Of a DNA stretch of 64,000 bases, positions 11,291 to 23,528 are shown in pieces. Made by a program: the position numbers and the translations under genes. Source of the stretch: Cyclina sinensis (taxonomy: Eukaryota; Mollusca; Bivalvia; Venerida; Veneridae); the NCBI GenBank assembly GCA_012932295.1, contig JAAONU010000010.1, positions 22,442,977 to 22,506,976 of the forward strand, read 5' to 3'. Position 1 is the stretch's first letter; each line of letters opens with the position of its first letter. A model generated the notes under the pieces. That model had not been told where the DNA came from, searched no databases, and was given only the letters and a program-made list of their open reading frames with translations.

Positions 11291-14200
11291 TTTTTTTACT
11301 GCTATCGTTTTGTACTCATACTGCTTCACGTTTTTCCTACTACTACTTCTGTACTGCTACTGCCACATTTTTTTCTACCGCTACTGCTGTTTACTACAGA
11401 TGCCAACATCTCGTTTTCTTCTATAGCTACTTCCTGTACTGCTACTGCCAACTTCACGTATTTTTCTACTGCTACTGCTCTTACTTCTACTGCAAACTTC
11501 ACGTTTTCTTCTACTGCTACTTCTCGTACTGCTTCTGCCAACTTCACGTTTTTTCAACTGCTACTGCTCTTACTGTTACTGCCAGCTTCATGTTTTTCAT
11601 ACTGCTACTGCCAGCTTCAAGTTTTTCCTACTGCTACTGCTATTCCCCTACTGCCAACTTCACGATATTTTCCTACTGCTACTGCTATTTACTGCTACTG
11701 CCAACTTCTCGTTTTATTTTTTACTTCTTCTGCTCTTACCGCTACTGCAAACTACACGTTTTTTCCTACTGCTACTGATCTTACTGCTACTTCTAACTTC
11801 CAGTTTTTTTTCTACTGCTACTTTTCGTACTGCTACTGCTACTGCCAACTTCACGTTTTGCCTGTACTACTACTGCTCTTACGGCTACTGTCAACTTAAC
11901 ATTTTTTACTGCTGTTGCTCTAACCGCTACTGCAGCCTTCAAGTTTTTTTCTACTGCTACTGCTCTTACTAATTCTGCAGCCGACGTTTAATTTTACTGC
12001 TACTGCAGTGTAAAGCTTCTGCAACTTTCCGTTTTATTCTACATGTTGTAGTGCTACTGCCAACTTTACCTTTTTTCTAATGCTAATGCTCTTACTGCTA
12101 CTGTCAATTTCACGCCTTTCCTACTGCTACTTCTCGTACTGCTACTGCCAACGTTACGTTTATATTTTACTGCTACTGCTCTTAATGTTAATGCCAGCCT
12201 CACGTTTTTCTTACTGCTACCGCTGTACTGCTACTGCCAACTTCATATTTTTATACTGCTACTGCTGTTTACTTTTACTTCCAAGTTCCCGTTTTCTTCT
12301 ACTGCTACTTCTCATAAGGCTATTGCCAACTTCACGTTTTTTTTCTACAGGTTCTGCTCTAACTGCTACTGCTAACTTCATGTTTTTCCTACTGATACTG
12401 ATCTTACTGCTACAGCCAGCTTCACATTTTTTCTACTGCTACAGCGCTTACTGCTACTGCCAACTTCATGTTATTTTTCTACTGCTTCTGCTGTACTGCT
12501 ACTGCCGACTTCACGTTTTTTCTACTGCTACTGCTCTTACTGCTACTGTCCAACTTTATGTTTTTCCTACTGCTACTGCTCTTACTGCTACTGCCAGCTT
12601 CACGATTTTTCTACTGCTACTGCTCACACTGCTACTGCTAATTTCACGTTTTCCTCACTGCACCTGCTTAAAATGCTACTTTCAACTTCACGTTTTTTCT
12701 ACTCCAACTACTCTTTCTGCTATTGCCAACTTTATGTTTTTCCTACTGCTACCGCTCTTACTGCTACTGCCAACTTTCATATTTTACTACTGCTAATGCT
12801 CCTACTCCTACTGTTAACCATGTTTTTTCTACTGCTACTGATCTTACTGCCACACCCATCTTCACGCTTTTTTTTCTACGGCTACTGCTCTTACTGCTAC
12901 TGCCAACTTCACGATTTTCTACTGCTACTACTCACACTGCTACTACTTATTTTGCGTTTTCCTCACTGCACTTGCTTTTACTGCTTCTGCCAACTTCACG
13001 TTGTTTTCAACGACTACTGCTCTTACTGCTACAGCTAACTTCGCGTTTTTCCAAGTGCTACTGCTCTTACTGCCTCTGGTAGCTCCACGTTTTTCACACT
13101 GCTTCTAATCTTATTGCTCCTCTCTCACTGCTACTGCTAACACCACGTTTTCCTTATAGCTTCTGCTTTTACGCCTACTGCCAAATCAAGTATTTCATAC
13201 TGCTCATGCTCTTTTGCTACTGCCAACTTTCATATTTTTCTACTGCTAATGTTCTCACTGCTACTGTTAATACTGTTTTTTCTTCTGCTACTGCTCTTAT
13301 TGCTACTGCCAACTTCACGATTTTTCTACTGCTACTACTTACACTGCTACTGCTAATTTTGCGTTCTCCTCACTGCACCTGCTTTTACTGCTACTGCCAA
13401 CTTCACGTTTTTTTTCTACTACTGCTACGGCCAACTTCACGATTTTTCTACTGCTACTGCTCACATTACTACTGCTAATTTCACGTTTTCCTCACTGCAC
13501 CTGCTTTTACTGCTACTGCCAACTTCATTCTTTATCTACTGGTTCTGCTTTCAATCCTACTGCCAACTACACGTTTTCTTTCTTCTACTGCTCATATGAT
13601 TTCTCTTATGACCGCTCTTACTGCTACTATTTTTTTCGTATTTTTCCAACGGCTAATGCTCTTACTGCCTCTTGTAGCTTCACAATTTTCCTACTGTTAC
13701 TAATCTTACTGCTACTGCTCTCACTGCTACTGTTAACATCACGTTTTCCTCACTGCTCCTGCTTTTACTGCTACTGCCAAATCAAGTTTTTATACTGCTA
13801 CTGCTCTTTTGCTACTGCCAACTTTCATATTTTTCTACAGCAACTTCTCTTACTGCTACTGTTAACCAGGTTTCTCCCACTGCTACTGATCTTACTGCTA
13901 CAGCCATCTTCACGTTTTCTCTACTGCTACTGCTCTTAGTGCTGCTGCCAACTTTACGATATTTCTACTGTTGCTGCTTACACTGCTGCTGATAATTTTA
14001 TATTTTTCTAACTGTTCCTGCTTTTACTGCTACTGGCAACTTCACGTTTTTTTCTACTACTCTTACTGCTTCTACCAACTACTCGTTTTTTCTTCTACTG
14101 CTACTGCTCTTACTGCTACTGTCAGCTTCATGTTTTTCCAACTGCTACTGCTCTTACTGCCTCTGGTAGTTTCGCGTTTTTCCTACTGCTACTAATCTTA

Positions 14201-15345
14201 CTGCTCCTGCTCTCACTGCAACTGCTAACATCACGTTTTTGTCACGGCTCCTGCTTTTACTGCTACTGCCAAATCATGTTTTTCATACTGCTACTGCTCT
14301 TTCGCTACTGTCAACGTTCATATTTTTCTATTACTACTTCTCTTACTGCTAGTTTTACCTTCAAGTTTTTTCTACTGCTACAGCTCTCAGTGCTTTTTTT
14401 CCTCACGTTTTTTTCTACTGCTACTGCTCTTACTGCAACTGCCAACTACACGTTTTTTTTTCTTCTACTGCAATTGCTCTTACTGCTACAGTCAGCTCTA
14501 GATTTTCCTACTGCTAATGCTCTTACTGCCTCTGGTAGCTTCACGTTTTTCATACTGCTATTAACCTTACTGCTTCTGCTCTCACTGCTACTACTAACAT
14601 CACGTTTTTGTAACTGCTCCTGCTTTTACTGCTGCTGCCAAATCAAGTTTTTCATACTGCTACTGCTCTTTTGCTACTGCCAACTTCTACTTCTACTGCT
14701 CTTACTGCTTCTATTAATCAAATTTTTCCTATTGCTACTAATCATACTGTTACAACCATCTAAACGTTTTTTTCTACTGCTAGTGCTCTTGATGCTACTG
14801 CCAACTTTACGATTTTTCTACTGCTGCTGCTCACACTGCTACTGCTAATTTCGCGTTTTCCTCACTGCACCTGCTTTTACTGCTACTGCAAACTTCAGGT
14901 TTTTCCTACTGCTACTGCTCTTACTGCTATAGCCAGCTTCACTTTGTTTTACTGCTACTGCTCTTACTGCTACTGCCAACTTCACGTTTTTTTCTACTGC
15001 TACTGCTATACTGCTACTGCCGACTTCAAGTTTTTTTCAACTGCTACTACTCTTACTGCTACTGTCAGTTGCATGTTTTTTTCCAACTGCTACTGCTCTT
15101 ACTGCCTCTGGTAGCTTCACGTTTTTCATAATGCTACTTATTCTACTGCTACTGCTCTCACTTCTACTGCTAACATCACGTTTTCCTCACTGCTTCTGTT
15201 TTAACTACTACTTCCAAATCAAGTTTTTATACTTCTACTGCTCTTACTGCTACTGCCAACTACCCGGGTTTTTTTCTTTTACTGCTGCTGCTCTTATTGC
15301 TACCGTCAGCTACATGTTTTTCCAAATGCTACTGCCCTTACTGCC
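11290..15345. repeat. ~4 kb minisatellite, ~43-45 bp unit built on CTACTG
   Basis: The typical unit is T(5-7) then CTACTGCTACTGCTCTTA, CTGCTACTGCCAAC and TTCACG. It is repeated roughly 80-90 times with length changes. Inside each unit the hexamer CTACTG is itself repeated. A higher-order pattern is visible: a variant containing CCTCACTGCACCTGCTTTTA recurs near 12650, 12960, 13370, 13490, 13745 and 14860. The strongly strand-biased composition (pyrimidine-rich on plus) gives long open frames of poly-Leu/Tyr-Cys/Thr-Ala type. Those frames (up to 238 aa) are by-products, not genes. Confidence 0.95.
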
Positions 15346-15359
15346 TTTGACAAACTGAG

Positions 15360-16055
15360 TTAAGAATATGATTTTTGATATTTTCATTTTAAATGTTTGA
15401 AAGGGTATATATTTATCTCTTATTGCTAGATTTCCTAGATCGAATTTGTAATAACAAGTGAAAGCGACAGCAAAAGTGCTACTTAGTCAGCCATAAAAAC
15501 ATAAATTCTAACATAAAATTTAATCGTAATTTATACTTTACAAACACAATCACTGATTCTTCAAGTTTCATTATGTGTATTTATTCTACGTTATTAAATT
15601 TTGCAAGCCTGAGTTGAACGCGTGTACTGAATATATTTGGTAAAGCCATGACCCGCTATATTTCATCCTGTGATAAGATAACATGCAGGAAGATATTTTA
15701 TGCCTAACTTTGTAACTCTAAACATGAACATTTATTCAGGGAGCATTTCAAACGAATATTATAGTAATTAAATAAATAAATATTTGAAAAGAGAGGTTTT
15801 GTAAATGTCTTTTTCGTGTGGACATTCAACATCTTTGCATTCAAGACGAATGAATACGTTCATTTTCAAGGTTTACTTGTTATTTATTCAGTTATATCTA
15901 TTTGTTTTGAAAGGACCCCTCGAGTTTTGAAATACCGAACTACGTTTGTTATACTAAAAGGTGCACTGAAAGTACAAATAAAGTATATATAATTTGTTTT
16001 CACGTCCACCTTTACAATGTAGAAATTGTTAAGTCTTAGAACCAAAATCAATATA
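15360..16055. other. No gene seen
   Basis: AT-rich flank to the right of the array; nothing recognised. Confidence 0.4.
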
Positions 16056-16059
16056 GCGA

Positions 16060-16142
16060 TAAGATCTATCTATCTATCTGTCCGACTGGCTGGCTGGCTG
16101 GCTATCTGTCTGTCTGTCTGTCTACCTATCTATTCACCTGCC
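16060..16142. repeat. ATCT/GGCT/GTCT compound microsatellite
   Basis: Consecutive short runs of ATCT, GGCT and GTCT tetranucleotides. Confidence 0.9.
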
Positions 16143-16578
16143 TATTTAAGAGTCAGTTGTCTGCAGTTTTTCCATTTTTTTGTATACTTTCGTAAATCGA
16201 ATGATGAAGAATATTGTATTTGCAAATAAACAGCAGACACCCGCTTCAAACTGTAATATCTGAATCATTGCTTTAATTAATTTTTGCTGCAAAGTTATTC
16301 TAGCACCTGCTTTAGAAATTTTATATAATTTAACCCTTGTGACTTTTCTTCAAAAGTTGTATCCTTAACGATTTATTATTGTTATGCTTCATTTTTATAT
16401 TGAAATTCATACACGAGTTTCTACAGCGAAGTCATGTTATATTGTGCGTACTTACCATCTCTTACAGTTTGCAAATACATGAGTTGAACTTAGCAGACAT
16501 GTTGTAATTGAACACTTACATCCCGGTTAATTGCAAAACTTTTTATGGGGTTATTGTGATGGCCTAATGGTATAAGGT

Positions 16579-17365
16579 GTTAGTAGTTTAGAAACACGGG
16601 TAATTTTTCGAAGGTTCTGGAGGTTCTATAGAGGTCCCGAGAGAGGTGCCAAGGAGGTTCTATGGAGGTCCGAGGGAGAAGCTTAGAGAAATTTGCGTGT
16701 TTCCGAGAGCGACTCTGTAGGAGTTGCCAAAAGGTTTTCAAACAAAAAGAAAGATGGGCGTACGACGAAAAAGAACCTTTGTTTAATAAACGAATCAATT
16801 TACCGCGTTTCATTTTTTGTAGTAATACTTCATTAGAATATTAGCTTTGATCATCTTCGTGTGTAATCGACAGTATATTAAAAACGGGTAACGCGGGATT
16901 GATGAAGTTTACAAAAAAAATGATACAAGTCATACAGCAAACAAAACGAGTTTAAACGAGCTTTATGAAGTCGGCTTAGCCTAAAATGATAATCAGTAGT
17001 TACAATATCAGTTTTTCCTTTTAAGTCGCATCAAAGCAACGTAAGCCGAAAGCTTAAACGATACTTACATATCATAACTGGTCGGTGTATTAAGAATTGC
17101 AAGCTCGAAGCAAAATAATTACAATGCTACAGTAACCGAATTTTGAAGTGCTTGACAGGAAAGAAATCTTTAACATAGTAATCGTATTTGCAAAAACAAG
17201 CTTTTCCCATGTATTTTGCAAAAAATGTCAAGTCGCTCTCAGAAACACGCGAATCTCTCTCAGCACCTCCATCGGAACCTCCATGGAACCTCCTTGGCAT
17301 CTCCCTCGGGACCTCCATAGAACCTCCAGAACCCCCGAAAAATTATTCGTGTTTCTATACTACTG
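16579..17365. mobile_element. Inverted-repeat element with GGAGGT-rich arms
   Basis: Left arm 16579-16715 and right arm 17229-17365 are inverted copies (about 85 percent by eye). Both contain GAAACACG, TAATTTTTCG, GGTTCTGGAGGTTCTAT, GCCAAGGAGGTTC and GTGTTTC..AGAGCGACT. The ~510 bp between them is AT-rich and non-coding. All 60-125 aa frames over the arms are shadows of the GGAGGT repeats. A tRNA A-box-like string (TGGCCTAATGGTATAAGG, ~16559) lies just left of the left arm, and a tRNA-like unit lies right of the right arm. Confidence 0.7.
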
Positions 17366-17443
17366 GTGTTCTTGCTTTGCATTGATAGGCGGTTGGTGCT
17401 ACTTATATCCTGGTTATTTGCCCAACCTTTTTGTTGAGGATGT

Positions 17444-17526
17444 TGCAATAGCCGAGTGGTCTAAGTTATTCTTACTTTGCATTGCAAGCGGTTGCAAGTT
17501 CGTTGCGGGGTTCAAATCCCACTGAG
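17444..17526 (+). ncRNA. tRNA-derived SINE head or tRNA pseudogene
   Basis: A RNA polymerase III A box (TAGCCGAGTGGTCTAAG, 17449-17465) and B box (GGTTCAAATCCC, 17509-17520) are correctly ordered. The spacing suits a long-variable-arm (Ser/Leu-type) tRNA. A complete cloverleaf is not formed, so I read it as a SINE head or decayed tRNA. Confidence 0.6.
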
Positions 17527-17589
17527 AAGTTGATTCTACCTTATTTTTATATCGTTCCCACAAGATACCTGCTCAAGGGAACGAACTTG

Positions 17590-17622
17590 GTATGTCGTGG
17601 TAACGAGTTGCTAAGTCCGGCA
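17590..17622. repeat. Outlying copy of the 34 bp repeat
   Basis: A diverged unit (TATGTCGTGGTAACGAGTTG, then CTAAGTCC) stands ~230 bp left of the main array. Confidence 0.6.
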
Positions 17623-17833
17623 ATGATGTATTAAAAGGGAAAAACAATTTGAAAAATGGGCAATAAAAAAGAGTAGTGTTAAAACAAAAGAATATATAGT
17701 TCAATAAAATGCATTTCCGGAACGAGATATCAAGAGATGTACTTCAAACTATTTTGTTCAAAGCAGTACAAATTGTAAACTGCACTTTTTTGTTTTTCAA
17801 GTCGTTCCAGCGATACACTATTTTGAGGGAAAA

Positions 17834-18318
17834 TCTTAGTATGTCATGGTAACGAGTTACTAAGTCGTAGTAATACGTCATGGTAACGAGTTACTAAGTC
17901 GTAGTAGTAATACGTCATGGTAACGAGTTACTAAGTCGTAGTAGTATGTCATGGTAACGAGTTACTAAGTCGTAGTAGTATGTCATGGTAACGAGTTACT
18001 AAGTCGTAGTAGTATGTCATGGTAACGAGTTACTAAGGCGAAGTAGTATGTCATGGTAACGAGTTACTAAGTCGTAGTAGTACGTCATGGTAACGAGTTA
18101 CTAAGTCGTAGTAGTATGTCATGGTAACGAGTTACTAAGTCGTAGTAGTATGTCATGGTAACGAGTTACTAAGTCGTAGTAGTATGTCATGGTAACGAGT
18201 TACTAAGGCGAAGTAGTATGTCATTGTAACGAGTTACTAAGGCGAAGTAGTATGTCATGGTAACGAGTTACTAAGGCGAAGTTGTATGTCATGGTAACGA
18301 GTTACTATGTCGTAGTTA
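17834..18318. repeat. 34 bp tandem array, 14 copies
   Basis: The core TAACGAGTTACTAAG recurs at 17850, 17883, 17921, 17955, 17989, 18023, 18057, 18091, 18125, 18159, 18193, 18227, 18261 and 18295. Spacing is exactly 34 bp for almost every step. Two subtypes alternate (AAGTCGTAGTAG and AAGGCGAAGTAG), and one longer step comes from an extra AGTAAT-type triplet. Near identity implies recent expansion. Confidence 0.97.
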
Positions 18319-18319
18319 T

Positions 18320-19000
18320 CTCCTATGCGAACACGTCGTTTTAGTGTCATCTTGAATACATAATACTTATGCATGTTTACATACACAGATCAGTAAATAT
18401 ATTACACAAATGTATTTCAGGGTAACTTACATTTAAACATTTATTTTACTACATTTCCTCTCTTCAGGTTTACTTGCCTTGTGATTGAAATTTATTTCAC
18501 GGGTATGTCAATATTATATGTTACCTTCATTTACAGATTGTTAGGAAGTATTCTCTATATTGCCAGCTTTTCATGAAATGGATGATATTTTTTTTATTTA
18601 TTTATTTATTTTTTGGCAAATTTTAACTCAATTTTCCCCAAAGCCTCTTCAATATATAACCAGCGTTTTTGTTGGCGACGTGCATTCTGCATGCACTTAT
18701 TATCAAGTTTTTTTAAAATAGGTATTTGTATTGATGGCGAAGGGAAGGAGATCACCCCGAAATCATATGAGCAGAAGTATGTTTATGTTTACAGTAGAAA
18801 ACGAATCCTTTTATTAGTGTACGTCTCCTTGAATATTTTCTTTCTTTCAGTAGAAATCTATCACAGTACATGATTTTTGCACAGTCAAAAGGAAGGTTAA
18901 AGATATACAATAGGTAAACATATACCTAACACTAGACATCTTATGTACATAAGATTTTTTTTAAATATAGTGTACATCTTTATTGAAAAGGTCGTCCCTT
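18320..19000. other. No gene seen
   Basis: AT-rich; the 86-aa frame at 18613-18873 has no recognisable content or splice context. Confidence 0.4.
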
Positions 19001-19002
19001 CA

Positions 19003-19032
19003 ATCCCCCCCCCCCACACACACACACACACT
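19003..19032. repeat. Poly-C / CA microsatellite
   Basis: A C run followed by about nine CA dinucleotides. Confidence 0.95.
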
Positions 19033-19039
19033 TGTATTT

Positions 19040-22000
19040 AGTCACGTGACCAAATAGTACGTAATTTCGAAGAGTAATTCAAGACATGCAATATGTATTT
19101 CGTTTCGCTGCTAGATCTTCATGGAAAATATGAGGCATGATAAGCTGCAAATTTTCATGATTACATCACAAAATACTTGACACAATTTGGAATGTCGTAA
19201 GTTAAAGTTTCTTTACAGAGGTACGTTCCAAGAACTGCCAGGTCTTATTCTGGAATTTCATAAACTGCTCTTGAAATTTCGACTTCAATAATATAAAAAA
19301 AAATCAAATCGCTCTGGCGGCCCTGTTTCTTAAAATGACCAGATGAGGAAACAATCTTCAAAAATAATTTTGAAAACATCATATTTCTTATGATCGAATT
19401 AGAATGAGCTACGTAAAAGTCGGGGCAAATAGTTTTTCTCATGGTCGGTCAGGCGATCTATAAGATCAAACGGTTAAGATCAGTCAGCTGAGAACGCAGC
19501 AGCTTAGAGACTTTATACTTATTAAGCAGGTTGATCATATAACGTAGATACACATACCGTTTCTGTACTCACTGGGTCTCAAAGGTTAAGCCCATAGGGG
19601 CCTGCACTATAAAAGGGGTTTTGAATCAATGATCTTAGAACAACTGAACTCAAGACACCCAAGCTTTATAGAATCCTTGAGCTCGATCAGTACGTAAACA
19701 CTTCTTATTTTGAGTCAAAAATATTGTACAAAAGGTGTAGTATATAGTTAAACGGTTTCCTGGATATTACTCCAAAAACATTAATCTTAAAACTTAAAAC
19801 GATGGTCAGGCATGATAATAAGATGACTTTTATTATTTTATCCCACTGGGTCAAATGTCAGGCTCAAGAATGACTTGATTCCACGCAAGAAGTTTATATT
19901 TTTGTTATTTATAATTCTACGTATTTTTATTTTCATTATTTTAGTCCTAAGCTAGTTATATTTGCATATATGATAGTATTCCGCGTTAGTTTTGAAAAAA
20001 AAACAAAAAACTATGAATCTGTTTTCAGTCGCTAAACGAGAGCAAAGCCAAAAACAAAATCTAACAGTACTTTGAACTAGCAGCCTTAGACATGATTATG
20101 TGACTTGTAATTACAGTTAGGTCCACGTTCAACTTTGGTATGAAAAAAAAAAAAAACAAGGCAATCGCTCAGATAATCATTGTTGACTGACTTCTTACTT
20201 CGATAAAAATAAATAAATAAATAAATAAATCCTTAATTTAAACCTTATTCAATTATTAAAGCAGCGTCAAGAAACATTTCCAAAGATCATATTTGCCAGA
20301 CGAGGAAGGGCGAAGGCATCTATTTCTATAAAAAAACCGATTACTTAATATATATAAAGGTACGAGAAAAAAAGAAAAATGCATATATTTTAAAGTATGC
20401 ATTTCTTCCTGTCTAAAGGGAGAAAACTTTATTACATTTGCCGATATTTTACATCTGGAGTATTTAGTCTGTGTAAATAGAATTTACTGTATTCTTTTTT
20501 TTCGGGACAGCTAAAAGTCTTCCCTGCATGAATATCAAACTATTACTGCATGTTGCAAATGTTCGTCCGTCCGTTTCTTGTTCATTTCTTTCATTCATTC
20601 CTTCTTCATTTATTTCTTCGTACCTTTTGTTTTTTTGTTAGCTCGCCTTCCGATTAATTTATATATTGTTAACATTTCTTGTTTTAAGGATCGAATTTTT
20701 GGTGACATTAAGAAAAGAAATCAGCGAAAACGGAAAATGAGATTTAGAAATAAAAAGCATAATTCAGACCTAAATTTGACATTTTGCTCGTCTCTTTTAC
20801 TTTCCGCTTACAGAATTTGAATGGTGAAATGATGAATGTTAGCCTTCGCATTATACCCTATTATTCCGGTCAATTCGTTGTCATCTACGAGTACAGTGTA
20901 TATATATTTTTCTAAATATCACGATCATATCATTCCTCATTTGATTTCTTTTTATCTTATAAAATGTACTGTTTTTTTTTTTTGACAAATTTAATGTACA
21001 TAGTTAAAATCAACAGATTATGCATCGTCCGCGTAACAGAAGGGTTTCCAGTCGGCAAAACTATTTGACCGCCTCACTCACCATACATAAATCAGAGCCT
21101 GTGTTAAACTGTATGTCATTACCATAGACTTGTCTATCTTATGTACACTCAGGTTAATCAGGTACGGAATGAACGACCAAATATTTATGTTTTAATGCGT
21201 AATTTTGATTTGTAAAGTGTTTTGTTATCAGCAGTTAGTGTTAGTTTCCTATTGATCTTATAACTAATTGAGGAATAGATTGATTATACATTGCTCTCAA
21301 TTCTCAATTCTGGTCTGAACAATCTTTTTTTTCAACTTCGAAAACATCAAATTTACAAATTTTTTTATTCATCTCCTTCCTACACAGTAACGCTATCAGC
21401 GTTTTGATTTATATTTTAGCAATAATACTACCGAACAGCTATACCACGTAATCTCATTCAGCGGACAAGGAAGTAACACAGTCTTTTTTCATATTGAAAA
21501 GAGGGAGATTAATCACACGAACTAATTTACGAACATTTTAACTTATACACCAAGGCCATTTAATAAGGAAGTCTATCAAACGTATACTTTTAAAGATCAT
21601 TCAATACATACTTTTAAAACTGCTTTGTCTTGTAACCTATATCAAGTCTCTGTTGGGGTCATTCAAGATAATGTTCACGATTTTAATTTTAAACAAGTCT
21701 TGTAAAGTCGGACAGGTCTGACGTGTTTATTATTTTTTAATTGTGTTAACAAAGATATTAGAACGTAATGCATGTACTTTCTCGGGAAGTATATTATGGG
21801 GTATGTTTTTTTATTTTTTTTATTTCCAAGAACAAAAAATACGTAAATGGGACTTGGTGAAGATATTGTTGGATACGTTTATAAGCAAATACATAAAATA
21901 TACTTCTTTAAACAGATTTTAAGGCAAGAATGCAGTTTTCTGGGTTTCACTCATAATCTACCATTTCAGTAAAGAGTTGCGTTCGATAAAAATGAAATAG

Positions 22001-22750
22001 AATAAAATAAAGAATAATTTTACGTTAACATAAAAGTTTCGGGAATTCCTGAGTCTATTTTTAGTTTCCTGTATCAAATCAAAACGGCCTAAAGTCAGAA
22101 TGACGTCATGTCGTAAATGATGATCATAGCTTGTAATATTTTTATATCATTTATTATTTAAATGTTTGCACTAAATAAGTGTGTACCGCATGTTAATTTG
22201 ATGGAAATAATTTTGATTTTGATTTTATTCCACAAAATTATTAGAAACTGGAATTACACATGTCTTTTAGATTTTGTTAATAAGAGCTCACACTAACATG
22301 ACTTACTATTAGGACAATCGCTGTTCAGTTTTTGAGAATCGATCAAAGCCATGTTGTTTATTTCATAGTTTTGGAGACAAAATTGTTCCAGCTTTACAAT
22401 TCAGCTTACTTCTTGGAATAGTTTCGGGTAGGGGCCGTTTTTACTTGGAGGCGTGTTGACTGTGATCTGATCGCAACAAATTTACAGAAAGATACAGACT
22501 GCAACATTAATGCTCTTTTAAAAAGATCACTCGGTAATAATAAATATAGTCATTTATTAACAGGACAACTAGTTTTATACAGTAAATGAGTGGACAAGTG
22601 GATACTTATTACTGTTACACTACAGGATTGTACCTGTTTATTACATAGTAACTATTCTTTAAATTTCCTAGAGAATCGATCATTGTTCAATATAAAAATA
22701 TCCACAGAAAGGGAAGCTTTGGTCATCGATCTTGTAATCATAGTCGCCTC
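19040..22750. other. Long stretch without recognised genes
   Basis: Unique AT-rich DNA. It contains an AAAT microsatellite at ~20207-20231 and several homopolymer runs. Open frames of 60-80 aa (for example 19245-19442 minus and 20578-20820 plus) show no motif I recognise. An exon of an unknown gene could be hidden here. Confidence 0.4.
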
Positions 22751-22752
22751 TT

Positions 22753-22910
22753 TCATACAGTAAAACGTAACCAAGCATGTATGCATTTCACTGGTTCTTG
22801 TGTATGCGTAGTAATTATATGCCTTATGATTTGGTGGGCATCTGTTACGAGAGGTTTCAATTTAGTCCAAACCGTCTGTGCGTTCAGCGTCTGTATGCAG
22901 GCCTCCAGCT
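22753..22910 (-). CDS. Candidate terminal exon of an unrecognised gene
   Basis: On the minus strand a good 3' splice site (TTACTTGTTTCAACAG, ending at 22911) precedes a 158-nt open segment that stops with TGA at 22753-22755. It would enter with two bases of a split codon and then encode 51 residues. These begin LEACIQTLNAQTVWTKLKPL and end PVKCIHAWLRFTV. Composition looks like folded protein rather than repeat. I do not recognise the family. Upstream exons should lie at higher coordinates on the minus strand. The coding-looking frame at 23334-23528 is one possibility, but I could not join the two in phase. It could be chance, or a real gene or old retro-element end. Confidence 0.4.
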
Positions 22911-23333
22911 CTGTTGAAACAAGTAATGGAATATGAAAGACTAAAATTGTAAAATTAGCAGTACCTCACTAAAGAACGAAACAAATTACTGCGCTATATA
23001 GATACCAAACATCCTGTCGCAATGATTTTTCCTTCTTAAAACACTGCCGACCTTTTTTATTAACTTAGTACCATGTGTCATGTTTAATGCGCTGAAATCT
23101 ATATTAAGAACCAATGCACTAGTACTTGTAAAGCAGCACGTTTGATAAAAATGTCACCGGGAGTAATAAACTCATAACATGATACTAAATTGTGACTAAG
23201 CTTTAGTCTCCCTTATGTAAATTACAATTTTGAAAAAAAAAGTTTCTTTGTTTGAAACAATATAAGAAAAAAACATTATTCATTTTCATATGCTCACTTA
23301 ATTCCACCCGTTGCTGTCTGTTATTTTTTAACA

Positions 23334-23528
23334 CTATGGCTGGAACAAGGGCAGGTTGTTTGTGCTGGACAGCAAGACTGGTCCTGTTTCTAAACAATTC
23401 GCGTCATTGTTGACTGGCCTGCTTCTAAGCTGGAGATTATTTGGGGTATCTGACTCATGGGATACATACTTGGCTGATATCACCGTTTGTTGGTTCATGC
23501 TACCCACAACGTCCATCACTACATGCAA
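23334..23528 (-). CDS. Unrecognised coding-like open frame
   Basis: A 64-residue minus-strand frame starting MHVVMDVVGSMNQQ and ending LSSTNNLPLFQP, with balanced composition unlike the AT-rich noise nearby. A strong donor-like string (CCAA then GTATGT) occurs inside it on the same strand. Part of it might therefore be an internal exon ending near 23468. A second minus frame over the same bases (PSMYPMSQIPQIISSL) also looks protein-like. No family recognised; function unknown. Confidence 0.25.
   Translation of the reverse strand: MHVVMDVVGSMNQQTVISAKYVSHESDTPNNLQLRSRPVNNDANCLETGPVLLSSTNNLPLFQP

Noticed and set aside
12080..12796. 238-aa open frame and neighbours in the CTACTG array
   Set aside because: The frame consists only of translated tandem repeats; all frames on this strand look similar, so it is not a gene.
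17834..18318. CRISPR-like array of 34 bp units
   Set aside because: Units are directly adjacent with no unique spacers, in a eukaryotic setting.
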